Origin: G963665185 sp963665185
GTDB lineage: Bacteria > Desulfobacterota > Desulfovibrionia > Desulfovibrionales > Desulfovibrionaceae
NCBI GenBank assembly: GCA_963665185.2
Contig: CAXXPO010000018.1
Coordinates: 62,001 to 126,000, forward strand
Direction: 5' to 3'
Length of the DNA: 64,000 nt
Shown here one piece after another: positions 7,577 through 16,462 of the stretch; position 1 is the stretch's first letter, and each line of letters starts with the position of its first letter. Made by a program: the position numbers and the translations under genes. Under the pieces are notes generated by a model, which saw nothing but the letters and a program-made list of their open reading frames with translations, ran no database searches and was not told the DNA's origin.

Positions 7577-9031
7577 TCAGCCTTGTCCAAGAAGGTTTTT
7601 TCGTTTTTGGATGATCTCTTCAAGGGCCTTTAGTTGGTCCTTCTGCTGCTGTGTTTTGGCGTAATCCAAGGCTTCGTCCTGGTGAAACTTCACTTTTTTG
7701 TATTCGTTTTGGTACAGGGAGGCATAGGCAAGTTCCAGGTGGGCCTGAAACAGGTCGCCGGATTTTCCGTACATGGTGCCCAAGGTCTGGCGAACCTCTG
7801 CGTCGTCCGGGACCTTGGCAGCGATTTTTTTCATGTAGGTGATGGCCTGTGCGTGGTTTCCCATTTCCGAGAGCATGCGGGCATAGAAAAACAAGGTCAT
7901 GAGATCCTTGGAGTTGAGCAGCAGGGATTTCTGTAGCAATGGTCCGGCTTTGGCGAAATCTCCGGTCTCGAAATAAAAACGGCCGGCCTCACGCAGTACC
8001 AAAGGATCGTCGCCCCCGCATTTCAAGGCTTTCTGAAAGACAGCCGTGGCCTGGGAAATCCGCTGCAGGCGGCTCAGAATGATGGCCTTGCTCATGAAAT
8101 CCAGGCAGGACATATCCTTCTCATCCTTTTCATAGCCCCTTAGAGCGACATCAGGGGCAGTGAAATGGGCGCGCAAAAGGGCTTGTACTTTCAAGAACCG
8201 ACGGTCGTCTTCGGGGCGCTGCAGATATTCCGGCGACATGCGCAACAATCTGGCGGAAATGTAATCGACGCGTTCACCCAACCCGGGGTGGGTGCTCAAG
8301 TAGGTGGGGACCGGGCCGCCGCTGGTGAATTGTTTGCGCTCAAGCACCTTGAATCCGCGGACCATTCCTTGGGGGTTGAAGCCGGATGCCACAAGGTAGT
8401 TCATTCCCACCTGATCGGCTTCGCGTTCGTCGGCGCGGCTGTAGGCCAGCATGGCACTGGCAGCGGCGGCCTGCGATCCCATGATGAGGGCGCCTCCCAC
8501 GTTGCTTCCGCCAAGGAATGCTCCGGCCAGGGTTGCCAGCATGGCGGCCGGCGCTATTATTTTTTGTTTTTCAAAACGCTTGGCAATATGTCGTTGGGTC
8601 ACGTGGGCGAGTTCGTGCGACATTATACCTGCCAGATCGGCCTCGTGTTTGCACTGGAGAATCAGGCCGGAGTATACGTAGACAAATCCACCGGGTGAAG
8701 CAAAGGCGTTGAACTGGTTGCTCAGAATGACTGTGGCTTTGAATTCCCATGGCTGGGGCGGAACGTGCTGGCTGATGCGGTTGACCATGTCCTGGACATA
8801 CCCGGTGATTACCGGATCTTCTATGATGGGCATCTGGGAGCGTATTACGGCATGGAGTTTTTCGCCCAGTTCACGTTCGTCCTTGAGTGTAAAACTGCCG
8901 AAGAAGGCGAATGCCGATGCCGCCTGTCCGACGAGCAGGGTCAAGCTGATGATAAGGGCTGCGATTTTCCTGGCAAAATGTAATCGCAAGGTACGCGGCA
9001 AAATTCTGTCCATGGTAATAAGATCATACAT
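7577..9031 (-). CDS. M48-family zinc metallopeptidase with TPR repeats (BepA-like)
   Basis: A 484-residue predicted periplasmic protease. An N-terminal signal segment ends near AFAFF (residues 20-45). The M48 zinc motif is HELAH (in SHELAHVTQRH) near residue 140, with a downstream glutamate in the DEREADQ segment. The C-terminal half (about 270-484) consists of tetratricopeptide-like helices. This architecture matches BepA/YfgC, which takes part in outer-membrane protein quality control. The start is uncertain: ATG 9031 has AGGA very close, and ATG 9013 is an alternative. It heads the run through argB. Confidence 0.87.
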   Translation of the reverse strand: MYDLITMDRILPRTLRLHFARKIAALIISLTLLVGQAASAFAFFGSFTLKDERELGEKLHAVIRSQMPIIEDPVITGYVQDMVNRISQHVPPQPWEFKATVILSNQFNAFASPGGFVYVYSGLILQCKHEADLAGIMSHELAHVTQRHIAKRFEKQKIIAPAAMLATLAGAFLGGSNVGGALIMGSQAAAASAMLAYSRADEREADQVGMNYLVASGFNPQGMVRGFKVLERKQFTSGGPVPTYLSTHPGLGERVDYISARLLRMSPEYLQRPEDDRRFLKVQALLRAHFTAPDVALRGYEKDEKDMSCLDFMSKAIILSRLQRISQATAVFQKALKCGGDDPLVLREAGRFYFETGDFAKAGPLLQKSLLLNSKDLMTLFFYARMLSEMGNHAQAITYMKKIAAKVPDDAEVRQTLGTMYGKSGDLFQAHLELAYASLYQNEYKKVKFHQDEALDYAKTQQQKDQLKALEEIIQKRKNLLGQG

Positions 9032-9088
9032 CCTTTGGACTATAAGACTGCAATCTCACCCAGTAAAGGGGGGCCTTGAAAAAGAAAA

Positions 9089-9130
9089 ACAGCGTTTTTC
9101 CAGGCTTTGAAAATTCCGGAAAAACGCTGT
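9089..9130 (-). terminator. Intrinsic terminator of rho
   Basis: Perfect 13-bp arms (9089-9101 and 9118-9130) enclose a 16-base loop. On the minus strand the stem is followed by a T-rich run at 9088 and below (TTTTTCTTTTTC). It lies 24 bases beyond the rho stop. Confidence 0.85.
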
Positions 9131-9154
9131 CGTGCAGGTTTTGGGAGGAAGAGA

Positions 9155-10402
9155 TTATTTGTTCATGATGTCCATGAAGTCCCGGTTGCTCTTGGTATTG
9201 CGCATTTTTTCCAGCAGAAAATCCATACTGTCCACCGTATTCATGGAGGCCAGCAGTTTGCGCAGAATCCAGACGCGGTTGAGAACCTCCTGGTCCAGGA
9301 GCAGTTCTTCCTTGCGCGTACCGGAACGGTGGATGTCGATGGCTGGGTAGATGCGCTTTTCAGCCAAGTGGCGGTCCAGATAGATGTCCAGGTTGCCGGT
9401 TCCCTTGAATTCTTCGAAAATGACCTCGTCCATTCGCGAACCAGTGTCGATGAGGGCGGTGGCCACGATGGTCAGGCTGCCGCCTTCCTCTATGTTGCGT
9501 GCCGCACCGAAAAAGCGCTTGGGGCGCTGCAAGGCATTGGCGTCCAAACCACCGGAAAGCACCCGGCCGGAAGACGGTGTCACCGCGTTGTAGGCACGGC
9601 CCAGACGGGTGATGCTGTCCAGGAGAATGACAACATCGCGTTTGCGTTCGACCAGACGTTTGGCCTTTTCCAGAACCATTTCAGCTACCTGGACGTGGCG
9701 CTGGGGTGGCTCGTCGAATGTGGAGCTGACCACCTCTGCCTTGACCGAGCGCTCCATATCCGTAACTTCCTCGGGCCGTTCGTCGATGAGCAGGACGATC
9801 AGGTAGACGTCGGGATTATTGGCATTGAGGGAGTTGGCAATGGTCTGGAGAAGCATGGTCTTGCCGGTGCGCGGGGGGGCCACGATAAGGCCGCGTTGTC
9901 CCGTGCCGATGGGGGCCAGAAGATCGATGACCCGGGAGGAGTAATTTTTGTCACCATTTTCCATGGTGAAGCGGGTATCGGGGTAGATGGGCGTGAGGTT
10001 ATCAAAGAGGACGACTGATTTTGTTTTTTCCGGGGACTCAAAGTCTATTTCTTCGACTCTGAGCAGGGCGAAATATCTTTCGCCTTCTTTTGGGGGGCGA
10101 ATTTGGCCGGAAACGACATCTCCCGTACGTAGTCCGAAACGTCGGATTTGAGAAGGAGACACGTAGATATCATCCGGGCCGGGCATGTAGCTGTACATTG
10201 GGGAGCGGAGAAAGCCGAAGCCGTCGGGAAGGATTTCCAGAACGCCTTCTCCATAAATAGACCCGTTTTGCGAGGCGCAGGCCTGCAAAATGGAAAAGAT
10301 GAGTTCCTGCTTGCGCATGTTGCTGGGGTTTTCAACATTGAATTGCGCGGCAAGTTCCATCAGCGCCGGCATACTGCGGGTCTTTAGTTCCGATAAATTC
10401 AT
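9155..10402 (-). CDS. rho: Transcription termination factor Rho
   Basis: Hexameric RNA helicase that terminates transcription. It has 415 residues. The N-terminal helical domain is followed by the RNA-binding fold (DGFGFLRSP near residue 60), Walker A PPRTGKT near residue 178, the DERPEEVTDM segment and the SLTIVATAL region. I place the start at 10402 (MNLSELK), which has a GGAG site seven bases upstream and matches family N-termini; the upstream in-frame extension to 10480 does not. It is followed by its own intrinsic terminator. Confidence 0.95.
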   Translation of the reverse strand: MNLSELKTRSMPALMELAAQFNVENPSNMRKQELIFSILQACASQNGSIYGEGVLEILPDGFGFLRSPMYSYMPGPDDIYVSPSQIRRFGLRTGDVVSGQIRPPKEGERYFALLRVEEIDFESPEKTKSVVLFDNLTPIYPDTRFTMENGDKNYSSRVIDLLAPIGTGQRGLIVAPPRTGKTMLLQTIANSLNANNPDVYLIVLLIDERPEEVTDMERSVKAEVVSSTFDEPPQRHVQVAEMVLEKAKRLVERKRDVVILLDSITRLGRAYNAVTPSSGRVLSGGLDANALQRPKRFFGAARNIEEGGSLTIVATALIDTGSRMDEVIFEEFKGTGNLDIYLDRHLAEKRIYPAIDIHRSGTRKEELLLDQEVLNRVWILRKLLASMNTVDSMDFLLEKMRNTKSNRDFMDIMNK

Positions 10403-10717
10403 GCAAGGCTCCGTAGAAGTAAGGGCAGGTGAGTTCTGTATACCATTGGGTTTATGCCGCAGGGCGGCGTCGTGACGCAAATCATGATAGTCGTTGTCCT
10501 GTATCGTGTTCCAATAAAATTAAAACATCGATACGCAGAAAGTGCTGCGATTATAGGATAACGTAATGAAATGTTTAGCGATAGTCGCTGCTTATTATAA
10601 TAATCCGAATGGATGGGTTACTATATTTGATGCTTAAAGCTATACGAAAGAGGAATGTTAGCAGAAATGCCGTTTTGGGAATTAACGGAAAGGGAGGTGG
10701 TTGGCAAGGGTTTTCTC
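10403..10717. other. Intergenic region upstream of rho
   Basis: A 315-base AT-rich spacer between carD and rho. A TATAAT lies on the minus strand at 10555-10550, but I find no convincing -35 at the proper distance. Imperfect dyads surround it (GCTGCGATTATAG and GCGATAGTCGCTGC). No credible gene; it probably holds the rho promoter and leader. Confidence 0.4.
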
Positions 10718-11233
10718 CTACTCTTCTGCATCCTTTTCCTTAAGAATGTCCTGATAGAGGTCTTCAATCTGTTTTTTTATTTCCGCTTGTCCCGCTTCCA
10801 GGGCAAACGAAAGCTCCAGAGTGAGCAGGCTCATTGCCTGTTCCAGCAGGCGCCGTTCTCCAAAGGAAAGCTCTTTATCCTTGCCTATGAGAATGAGTTC
10901 CTTGAGCACATAGGCTACATCGGCCAGATCGCCGCTCTTGAGCTTTTCCGAATATTCCCGGTAACGTCGGTTCCAGTTTTGTCCGGTATACCCCGTGAAA
11001 TCGGATCTGTCTTCCAGGGAATCCATGATCAGCCGGGCTTTCTGGCCGTCGCACACGGGACGCAACCCCACGTTGACGGCATTGGCCACAGGAACCATAA
11101 GCGTCACATTGTTGGACAAAATACGAACAATATAGAATTCGGTAGTTGTTCCACCAATTTCTTGGCATTCTACGCGTTCGACTTTTCCCACACCTTGGGC
11201 CGGATATACTACGAGTTCATTGACAGCAAACAA
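10718..11233 (-). CDS. CarD/CdnL-type RNA polymerase-binding regulator
   Basis: A 171-residue protein of the CarD family, which binds the RNA polymerase beta subunit and stabilises open promoter complexes. The N-terminal Tudor-like RNAP-interaction domain is recognisable from FAVNELVVYPAQGVG to about residue 60. The helical C-terminal domain includes the DFTGYTGQNWNRRYREY segment, holding the tryptophan that usually contacts DNA. It lies between pth and rho, so an RNAP co-activator and a terminator factor are neighbours. Confidence 0.9.
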   Translation of the reverse strand: MFAVNELVVYPAQGVGKVERVECQEIGGTTTEFYIVRILSNNVTLMVPVANAVNVGLRPVCDGQKARLIMDSLEDRSDFTGYTGQNWNRRYREYSEKLKSGDLADVAYVLKELILIGKDKELSFGERRLLEQAMSLLTLELSFALEAGQAEIKKQIEDLYQDILKEKDAEE

Positions 11234-11325
11234 AAAAGCCTCCAGGCCTCATGCGATTGGACTCACGATTATATATACGCGGCAATTAAAAGTCCAATGA
11301 ATTTGGGGATAAAAAAGCAAACTCG

Positions 11326-11940
11326 CTATACATTCACCAATGCATCCAGGGAATGCATGGCTTGCTGGGCAGCGGGGAGTCCTTTGCCGAAGAGTATTGG
11401 CAGACTGTCGCGTGCCAGAATTGCCAGCCTGTCGGCAATGATGCGTTCTTTGGCGGAAAAGTCCGCAAGCACATAGTCGCGGACCATGGAAGAGTGATCC
11501 GGTCGTCCGATTCCCAGGCGCAATCTGAAGAAATCGGCATTGCCCAGCTCGTGTGCAATGGAGGCAATACCGTTGTGTCCGGCATCGCCGCCGCCTTGCT
11601 TGAGCTTGATGCGTCCCAGGGGGAGGTCCATCTCATCGTGCATGACGGCAAGCATCGCAGGTTTTATGCCGTACTCCATGCAGATGCGCAGCACGGCCCG
11701 TCCGCTGAGGTTCATGTACGTAAGCGGTTTTGCGAGAAGAAAATCGCCACGTACGCGGGGCAGACTTATTCGCCAAAGCTGAAAATCTTCATTGTCGGCG
11801 AGTTGGATACAGCGTCGATAGGGCTTGGCGGCAATTTCCGCAAGCACGGCATCCACTGCCATGAATCCAATGTTGTGCCGGTTGTTTTCATAGGTGGGGC
11901 CGGGGTTTCCCAGTCCGACAATCAATCCTGCATCACTCAT
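11326..11940 (-). CDS. pth: Peptidyl-tRNA hydrolase
   Basis: Releases peptides from prematurely dissociated peptidyl-tRNA. It has 204 residues from the ATG at 11940, which has an AGGAAA site; the upstream open frame to 12027 lacks family similarity. Family motifs are GLIVGLGNPGPTYENNRHNIG (catalytic histidine in RHNIG), KPLTYMNLSG, HDEMDLP and GGGDAGHNG. It forms part of the conserved prs-rplY-pth order. Confidence 0.95.
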   Translation of the reverse strand: MSDAGLIVGLGNPGPTYENNRHNIGFMAVDAVLAEIAAKPYRRCIQLADNEDFQLWRISLPRVRGDFLLAKPLTYMNLSGRAVLRICMEYGIKPAMLAVMHDEMDLPLGRIKLKQGGGDAGHNGIASIAHELGNADFFRLRLGIGRPDHSSMVRDYVLADFSAKERIIADRLAILARDSLPILFGKGLPAAQQAMHSLDALVNV

Positions 11941-12092
11941 GAAAGTATTTCCTGAAAGAATGTTGCAAACCGTTCCTGCTTTTTTTCGGGCGGGCACCCG
12001 GAAAATTCGGCTGCCCATTTCATCCACCAGATTCAGGGACAGGCAAGCAAACGGCAGTATTCTTTTGCCAGAAAACGGTTTGAGACCAAAGC

Positions 12093-12124
12093 AAAAAAAG
12101 GGCTCCGGTTACTCTCCGGAGCCC
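12093..12124 (-). terminator. Intrinsic terminator of rplY
   Basis: GGGCTCCGG (12100-12108) pairs with CCGGAGCCC (12116-12124). On the minus strand the stem is followed by seven T residues (complement of A at 12093-12099). It lies 29 bases beyond the rplY stop, so pth is probably expressed partly from its own promoter or by read-through. Confidence 0.85.
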
Positions 12125-12153
12125 TGACAATTCGTAACAAGCAGGGAGGCAGG

Positions 12154-12759
12154 CTACACGGCTGATTTTTCGCCTTCGGCGCCTTCTGCATCGTCCGCAG
12201 GTGCGGCGATTCCGAGAATGGAGAAGGAATCTTCAAACACGACCTTCACACCGTCGGGTACCGGAGCATTTTCCACCGAGAGGTTCTGGTGGATGTCCAT
12301 GTTTGTGATGTCCACGGTGATGGCCTCGGGAACGTTCAGAGGGAGACATTCCACTTCCAGGGTGTCACGGAAGACTTCCAGAATGCCGCCCAGAACCACG
12401 CCTTTGGATTTGCCGACCACGCGGACGGGAACCTCGACCCGGATGGGCTTGTTCATGTCCACGCCGTAAAAGTCAACGGAAGTAATCTCCGGCTTGAACG
12501 GATGACGTTTGAGGTCCCAGATGAAGGCGTGTTTGGAGTCGACCTTTCCGTCGGATTCGATTTTCAGTTCGAAAACGTGGGATTTGCCGACCTTGCTGTA
12601 CAATTTGTTCAGGGCGATGAGATCGGCCTGGACAAGAATGTTTTCGCCTTCTTTATTATAGTAGACACCGGGGACGCGCCCTGCGTCGCGAAGCCTGTTG
12701 TTGGGGCCTGTACCGGTTTCAACCCTTGAGGTGACTTTGATTTCGGGGATTTCTGCCAT
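12154..12759 (-). CDS. rplY: 50S ribosomal protein L25 (Ctc/TL5 form)
   Basis: Ribosomal protein that binds 5S rRNA. At 201 residues it is the long Ctc-type protein: an N-terminal L25 domain (about 1-95) plus a C-terminal beta domain (100-185). The RDAGRVPGVYYN segment and VDFYGVDMNKPIRVEVPV are typical. An acidic alanine-rich tail ends the protein. It stands downstream of prs with its own terminator. Confidence 0.93.
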   Translation of the reverse strand: MAEIPEIKVTSRVETGTGPNNRLRDAGRVPGVYYNKEGENILVQADLIALNKLYSKVGKSHVFELKIESDGKVDSKHAFIWDLKRHPFKPEITSVDFYGVDMNKPIRVEVPVRVVGKSKGVVLGGILEVFRDTLEVECLPLNVPEAITVDITNMDIHQNLSVENAPVPDGVKVVFEDSFSILGIAAPADDAEGAEGEKSAV

Positions 12760-12812
12760 GATGCATTGACTCCTTTACCGAGTGGTCTTTTGCAGAGAAA
12801 TATCGCGCCGCT

Positions 12813-13766
12813 TTAGACGAAAAGCACGCTCACCGACGATTCGGTGTGAATGTTGTGGATAGCCTTGGCCAGAAGCCCGGCGATGGAAGCCACCCTGATT
12901 TTCGGACACTCCCTGGCCTTGGGGCTCAGAGGAATGGTGTCAGTCACGATGACGTGGTCGTAGGCGGAGTTGTCCAAGCGCTCGATGGCCGGTCCGGAAA
13001 GCACAGGATGCGTGGCGCAGGCCATGGTCTTTTTGGCACCGTTTTCGATGAGCACATTGGCAGCGGCCACAATCGTGCCCGCTGTATCGATCATATCGTC
13101 CAGAACCACGGCGACTTTGCCTTCGACATCGCCGATGAGGTTCATGGCCTGGGCCTGGTTGGGCGCATCACGGCGTTTGTCTATGATGGCCAAACTGGCC
13201 CCAAGACGTTTGCCGTAAGCCCGTGCACGTTCCACGCCACCGGCATCTGGAGACACGACAACTATTTCCTCATTGTCTCCGGCCAGTTCCTTGATGTGCT
13301 TCAGCAGGATGGGGGCAGCGTAGAGGTTGTCCACGGGAAGATCGAAAAATCCTTGGATCTGTCCGGCATGCAGGTCCATTGTGAGGAGCCTGTCCATGCC
13401 TGTGGAAGACAGAAAATCCGCCACAAGTTTGGCGGAAATGGGCGCGCGGGGAACCACCTTGCGGTCTTGGCGGGCGTATCCGTAATAGGGTACGATGGCC
13501 GTGACCCGGCTGGCGCTGGCACGCTTGAGCGCGTCAAGTATCAGGCCCAGTTGCATCAGGTTGAAATTCACAGGAGAGCAGGTGGGCTGAACCACGAACA
13601 CATCCGCGCCACGAACGTTGGCCCCTATCTCTATGCGGATTTCACCGTCGCTGAAGGTTTCAGCCAGGGTAGGGGTAAGTTTGCAACCAAGATGGTCACA
13701 GATGGCTTCGGCCAATTGCGGATTAGCCGTGCCGCTCAAAATGCGAAGATCGCCGTGTAGTGCCAT
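12813..13766 (-). CDS. prs: Ribose-phosphate pyrophosphokinase
   Basis: Makes PRPP from ribose 5-phosphate and ATP for nucleotide, histidine and tryptophan synthesis. It has 317 residues from the ATG at 13766 (MALHGDLRIL). Visible motifs are the FSDGEIRIEI flexible region, the YYGYARQDRK segment, the metal/PRPP loop VVSPDAGGVERA and the PRPP-binding DDMIDTAGTI. An apparent upstream extension runs through the tRNA-Gln gene and is rejected. The order is ispE, tRNA-Gln, prs, rplY, pth. Confidence 0.95.
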   Translation of the reverse strand: MALHGDLRILSGTANPQLAEAICDHLGCKLTPTLAETFSDGEIRIEIGANVRGADVFVVQPTCSPVNFNLMQLGLILDALKRASASRVTAIVPYYGYARQDRKVVPRAPISAKLVADFLSSTGMDRLLTMDLHAGQIQGFFDLPVDNLYAAPILLKHIKELAGDNEEIVVVSPDAGGVERARAYGKRLGASLAIIDKRRDAPNQAQAMNLIGDVEGKVAVVLDDMIDTAGTIVAAANVLIENGAKKTMACATHPVLSGPAIERLDNSAYDHVIVTDTIPLSPKARECPKIRVASIAGLLAKAIHNIHTESSVSVLFV

Positions 13767-13789
13767 TGGTCCTGTTCCCGAAGAAAAGT

Positions 13790-13865
13790 TGGCTGGGGTG
13801 GAAGGATTTGAACCCTCGAATGGCGGAACCAAAATCCGCTGCCTTACCAGCTTGGCCACACCCCA
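13790..13865 (-). tRNA. tRNA-Gln (anticodon TTG)
   Basis: Read on the minus strand the gene starts TGGGGTG and ends CACCCCA-G-CCA, so CCA is encoded. The anticodon stem GCGGA/TCCGC encloses the loop TTTTGGT, giving TTG. The T arm carries GGGTTCAAATCC. It starts only 3 bases after the ispE stop and ends 23 bases before prs, suggesting it is cut out of a longer mRNA. Confidence 0.95.
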
Positions 13866-13868
13866 GCA

Positions 13869-14783
13869 TTATACTTGATGTATAAAGCACATTTGCCCGT
13901 TTTCGTCGATAGCCGCAAGCCGGGCCGCAGCTTGCTCTGCCTGGTCCTTGCGGTTGAACAAGGCGCATATGGATGCACCGCTGCCGCTCATGACCGTTCC
14001 GGCCGCTCCCAAGGATACGAGAGTCTCCTTGATTGTGCGGAGCCGGGGGAAAGCAGGGAAAACCACCGCCTCGAAACTGTTGTACAGGACAACATGCGTG
14101 AGGCAAAGGGGGTCCTTACCCGTTTCACATGTGGCTGTCAACTCCTGAGTGAGGCGGCACAGGTTCAAATTCGGCTTTTGGGCAAGTGTATCCCATTGTT
14201 TGTAGGCCCATCCGGTGGCCACTTTTTCCGCAGGACAAACCAGAAGCAGTGTCTTTCCCGAGAGGTCCAGGCGCACAGGGTGGAGTTTCTCTCCAATGCC
14301 GCAAGCCCAGGCCGAACCGTCCTGGAGAAAAAAAGGCACGTCCGCACCAATGGTAGCGGCCAGGTCGTTCAATTTTTCCGGGGATAGCATCCGGATGCCG
14401 GCTTCTGCATTCAGGTAGCGCAGCATACACGCAGCGTCCGAACTGCCGCCGCCAAGTCCGGCACCCGAAGGAATGTTTTTTTCAACCCTGCATCTCAGGC
14501 CGGGCGCAAAACCCACAGCCTGTCGGAATTTTTCATACGCCTTGAATATAAGATTTGATTCGTCGGAGCAGTCCAGCCCCGGACATTCCAGGCGCAACCC
14601 CGGTGTGTCTTGCCCGCGCCCAGGGTGCATGTGAAGGGTATCGCATGGAACGGGCAACGGCATGAAAAGGCTTTCCAGTTCATGGTATCCGTCGGACCGC
14701 CTGCTCGTGATGTTCAGGAACAGGTTGACCTTGCAGGGGGCGAACAGTGTGCAGGTCTGATATGTGGGATGCCGGCCGTTCAT
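13869..14783 (-). CDS. ispE: 4-diphosphocytidyl-2-C-methyl-D-erythritol kinase
   Basis: GHMP kinase of the MEP isoprenoid pathway. It has 304 residues from the ATG at 14783. Typical segments are the PCKVNLFLNI start, SDGYHELES, the ATP-binding PSGAGLGGGSSDAA loop, GADVPFF and the C-terminal AGTVMSGSGAS motif. The start has no strong Shine-Dalgarno, but upstream in-frame sequence is unrelated. The gene is followed almost immediately by tRNA-Gln. Confidence 0.93.
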   Translation of the reverse strand: MNGRHPTYQTCTLFAPCKVNLFLNITSRRSDGYHELESLFMPLPVPCDTLHMHPGRGQDTPGLRLECPGLDCSDESNLIFKAYEKFRQAVGFAPGLRCRVEKNIPSGAGLGGGSSDAACMLRYLNAEAGIRMLSPEKLNDLAATIGADVPFFLQDGSAWACGIGEKLHPVRLDLSGKTLLLVCPAEKVATGWAYKQWDTLAQKPNLNLCRLTQELTATCETGKDPLCLTHVVLYNSFEAVVFPAFPRLRTIKETLVSLGAAGTVMSGSGASICALFNRKDQAEQAAARLAAIDENGQMCFIHQV

Positions 14784-14844
14784 GGAGACAGTGTATAAAG
14801 TATGGACGCTTTGGGGGCAAGGTTCCCGGCAAGGTGTAAGAAAA

Positions 14845-14873
14845 AAGGCCGGCAGCGTTTCGTTGCCGGCCTT
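14845..14873 (-). terminator. Intrinsic terminator downstream of degP
   Basis: AAGGCCGGCA (14845-14854) pairs perfectly with TGCCGGCCTT (14864-14873). The minus-strand transcript continues into six T residues. It separates the degP-like gene from ispE. Confidence 0.85.
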
Positions 14874-14915
14874 CCCGTATGATCGGGGCGTAATTTTTCG
14901 CGTTCGCACATCCGC

Positions 14916-16349
14916 CTATTTGTTCTTTTCCAGACTGATGGTGCGGATGATGTTTTGTCCGTCGCGCTTGATGAGCAGGAGCAGTACGCCTTTTTCCTTG
15001 GCATCGCCATTGAGGACTCGGCGCAGGGCATCCATGGAGTTGACCGGCTTCTGATTGGCCTGGATGATCACGTCGCCGGGGCGGATGTCCGAACGTCCGG
15101 CCACGGAATCGGCCTGCACATCCACTACGATGAGGCCTTCCGCCTTGGACATGCCCAGAGCCTTGGCTTCATCCTGGGTTGTCGGCCGCATGGCCAACCC
15201 CAGTTCCTGTTCTACCTGGTCAGGGGCGTCCTGCGTTTGTCCCTGTTCCATGTGAGCGGTGTCACGCTGGCCGAGCACCACGGTCACATCCTTGTTTTTT
15301 CCGTTGCGCCAGACCGTCAGGTGAACCTTGCTTCCCGGAGGCATGCCTGCAATGGCCCGCAGCAGGTCGTTGGTATTTTCGATGTTTTTGCCATCCACCT
15401 TGAGGATGACGTCCTGGGCCTTGAGTCCGGCCTTGTCCGCAGGCTGTCCCGGCATGGTTCCGGCAATGAGGGCTCCCTTGGCGTCATCCAGGTCCAAGGC
15501 CTTGGCAATGTTTTCGTCCACATCTTGAATGGATACCCCCAGCCAGCCGCGATCCACTTTCTTTTTGGTACGCAGTTGCTCGATGATGTTCGAGGCCATG
15601 GAGCTTGGAACGGCAAAACCGATTCCTTGACCGGCCGGAATGATGGCCGTGTTGATGCCTACGACCTCACCTTGCATATTGATGAGTGGCCCTCCGGAAT
15701 TTCCGGGGTTGATGCTGGCATCGGTTTGCAGGAAGTTGTCGAATGGACCGGCATGGATGATACGTCCTTTTGCACTGATGATGCCTGCCGTGACTGTATG
15801 CCCCAGTCCGAACGGGTTGCCGATGGCCAGCACCCATTCGCCAACCTTGGTCTTGTCCGAGTTTGCAAAGGGCAGGGTGGGAAGGTCTTTGTTCACGCTG
15901 ACCTTGAGCAGAGCCAGGTCGGTGTCCGGGTCGCGTCCGACGATTGTCGCCTCAATGGCCTTTTCATCGTCCTGCAGGTTGACGCTGACCTCGTCGGCTC
16001 CGGCAATGACGTGATTGTTGGTCACGATGTAGCCGTCCTTGGAAATGATGAATCCGGAACCCAGCGAACGCTGTTTTTGCGGAGTGCGCTGGGGCTGGTT
16101 CTTGAAGTATTTTTCAAACTGGTCGAAAAAATCCCGGAACGGCCCTTCCTGCGGAGCCTGCTTGTGGTATTTGAAAAAGTCCTGCAACTGCTGGTTGGTC
16201 TTCACTATCTTGACCGTGCTGATGTTGACCACGGCTTTTCCGGCTTCTTCGGCCAGGTCTGTGAAGTCGGGCAACGAGGCGGCTTGTGCCGTGGACATAA
16301 TGAGAAACAGACAGAAAACGGTCATAGCCGCGAGGCGTTTATGGAACAT
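14916..16349 (-). CDS. DegP/HtrA-type periplasmic serine protease with PDZ domains
   Basis: A 477-residue DO-family protease and chaperone for envelope proteins. The ATG at 16349 is preceded by AGGAGG at seven bases. A signal peptide runs to about TAQAA (residue 25). The trypsin-like triad is visible: His in NNHVIAG, Asp in DTDLALLKV and Ser in NPGNSGGPL. Two PDZ domains follow (about 265-355 and 385-470). A glutamine-rich stretch of the LA-loop type (residues 60-100) precedes the histidine. Which of DegP, DegQ or MucD is the closest relative cannot be told by eye. Confidence 0.93.
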   Translation of the reverse strand: MFHKRLAAMTVFCLFLIMSTAQAASLPDFTDLAEEAGKAVVNISTVKIVKTNQQLQDFFKYHKQAPQEGPFRDFFDQFEKYFKNQPQRTPQKQRSLGSGFIISKDGYIVTNNHVIAGADEVSVNLQDDEKAIEATIVGRDPDTDLALLKVSVNKDLPTLPFANSDKTKVGEWVLAIGNPFGLGHTVTAGIISAKGRIIHAGPFDNFLQTDASINPGNSGGPLINMQGEVVGINTAIIPAGQGIGFAVPSSMASNIIEQLRTKKKVDRGWLGVSIQDVDENIAKALDLDDAKGALIAGTMPGQPADKAGLKAQDVILKVDGKNIENTNDLLRAIAGMPPGSKVHLTVWRNGKNKDVTVVLGQRDTAHMEQGQTQDAPDQVEQELGLAMRPTTQDEAKALGMSKAEGLIVVDVQADSVAGRSDIRPGDVIIQANQKPVNSMDALRRVLNGDAKEKGVLLLLIKRDGQNIIRTISLEKNK

Positions 16350-16462
16350 GTAGAACCTCCTGATCGGAAATGGCTTGGTTTCGTGCCCTTTGGAACACGA
16401 GAAGAAAAGTATAATCCCTTCAGCCTCCATGTAAACAGGAGAATGATAAAAAGGTTTTTCTT

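Noticed and set aside
10402..10480. N-terminal extension of Rho
   Set aside because: The sequence before MNLSELK is unlike Rho, and the GGAG site fits the ATG at 10402.
13766..13859. N-terminal extension of Prs
   Set aside because: The extension is translated tRNA-Gln sequence.
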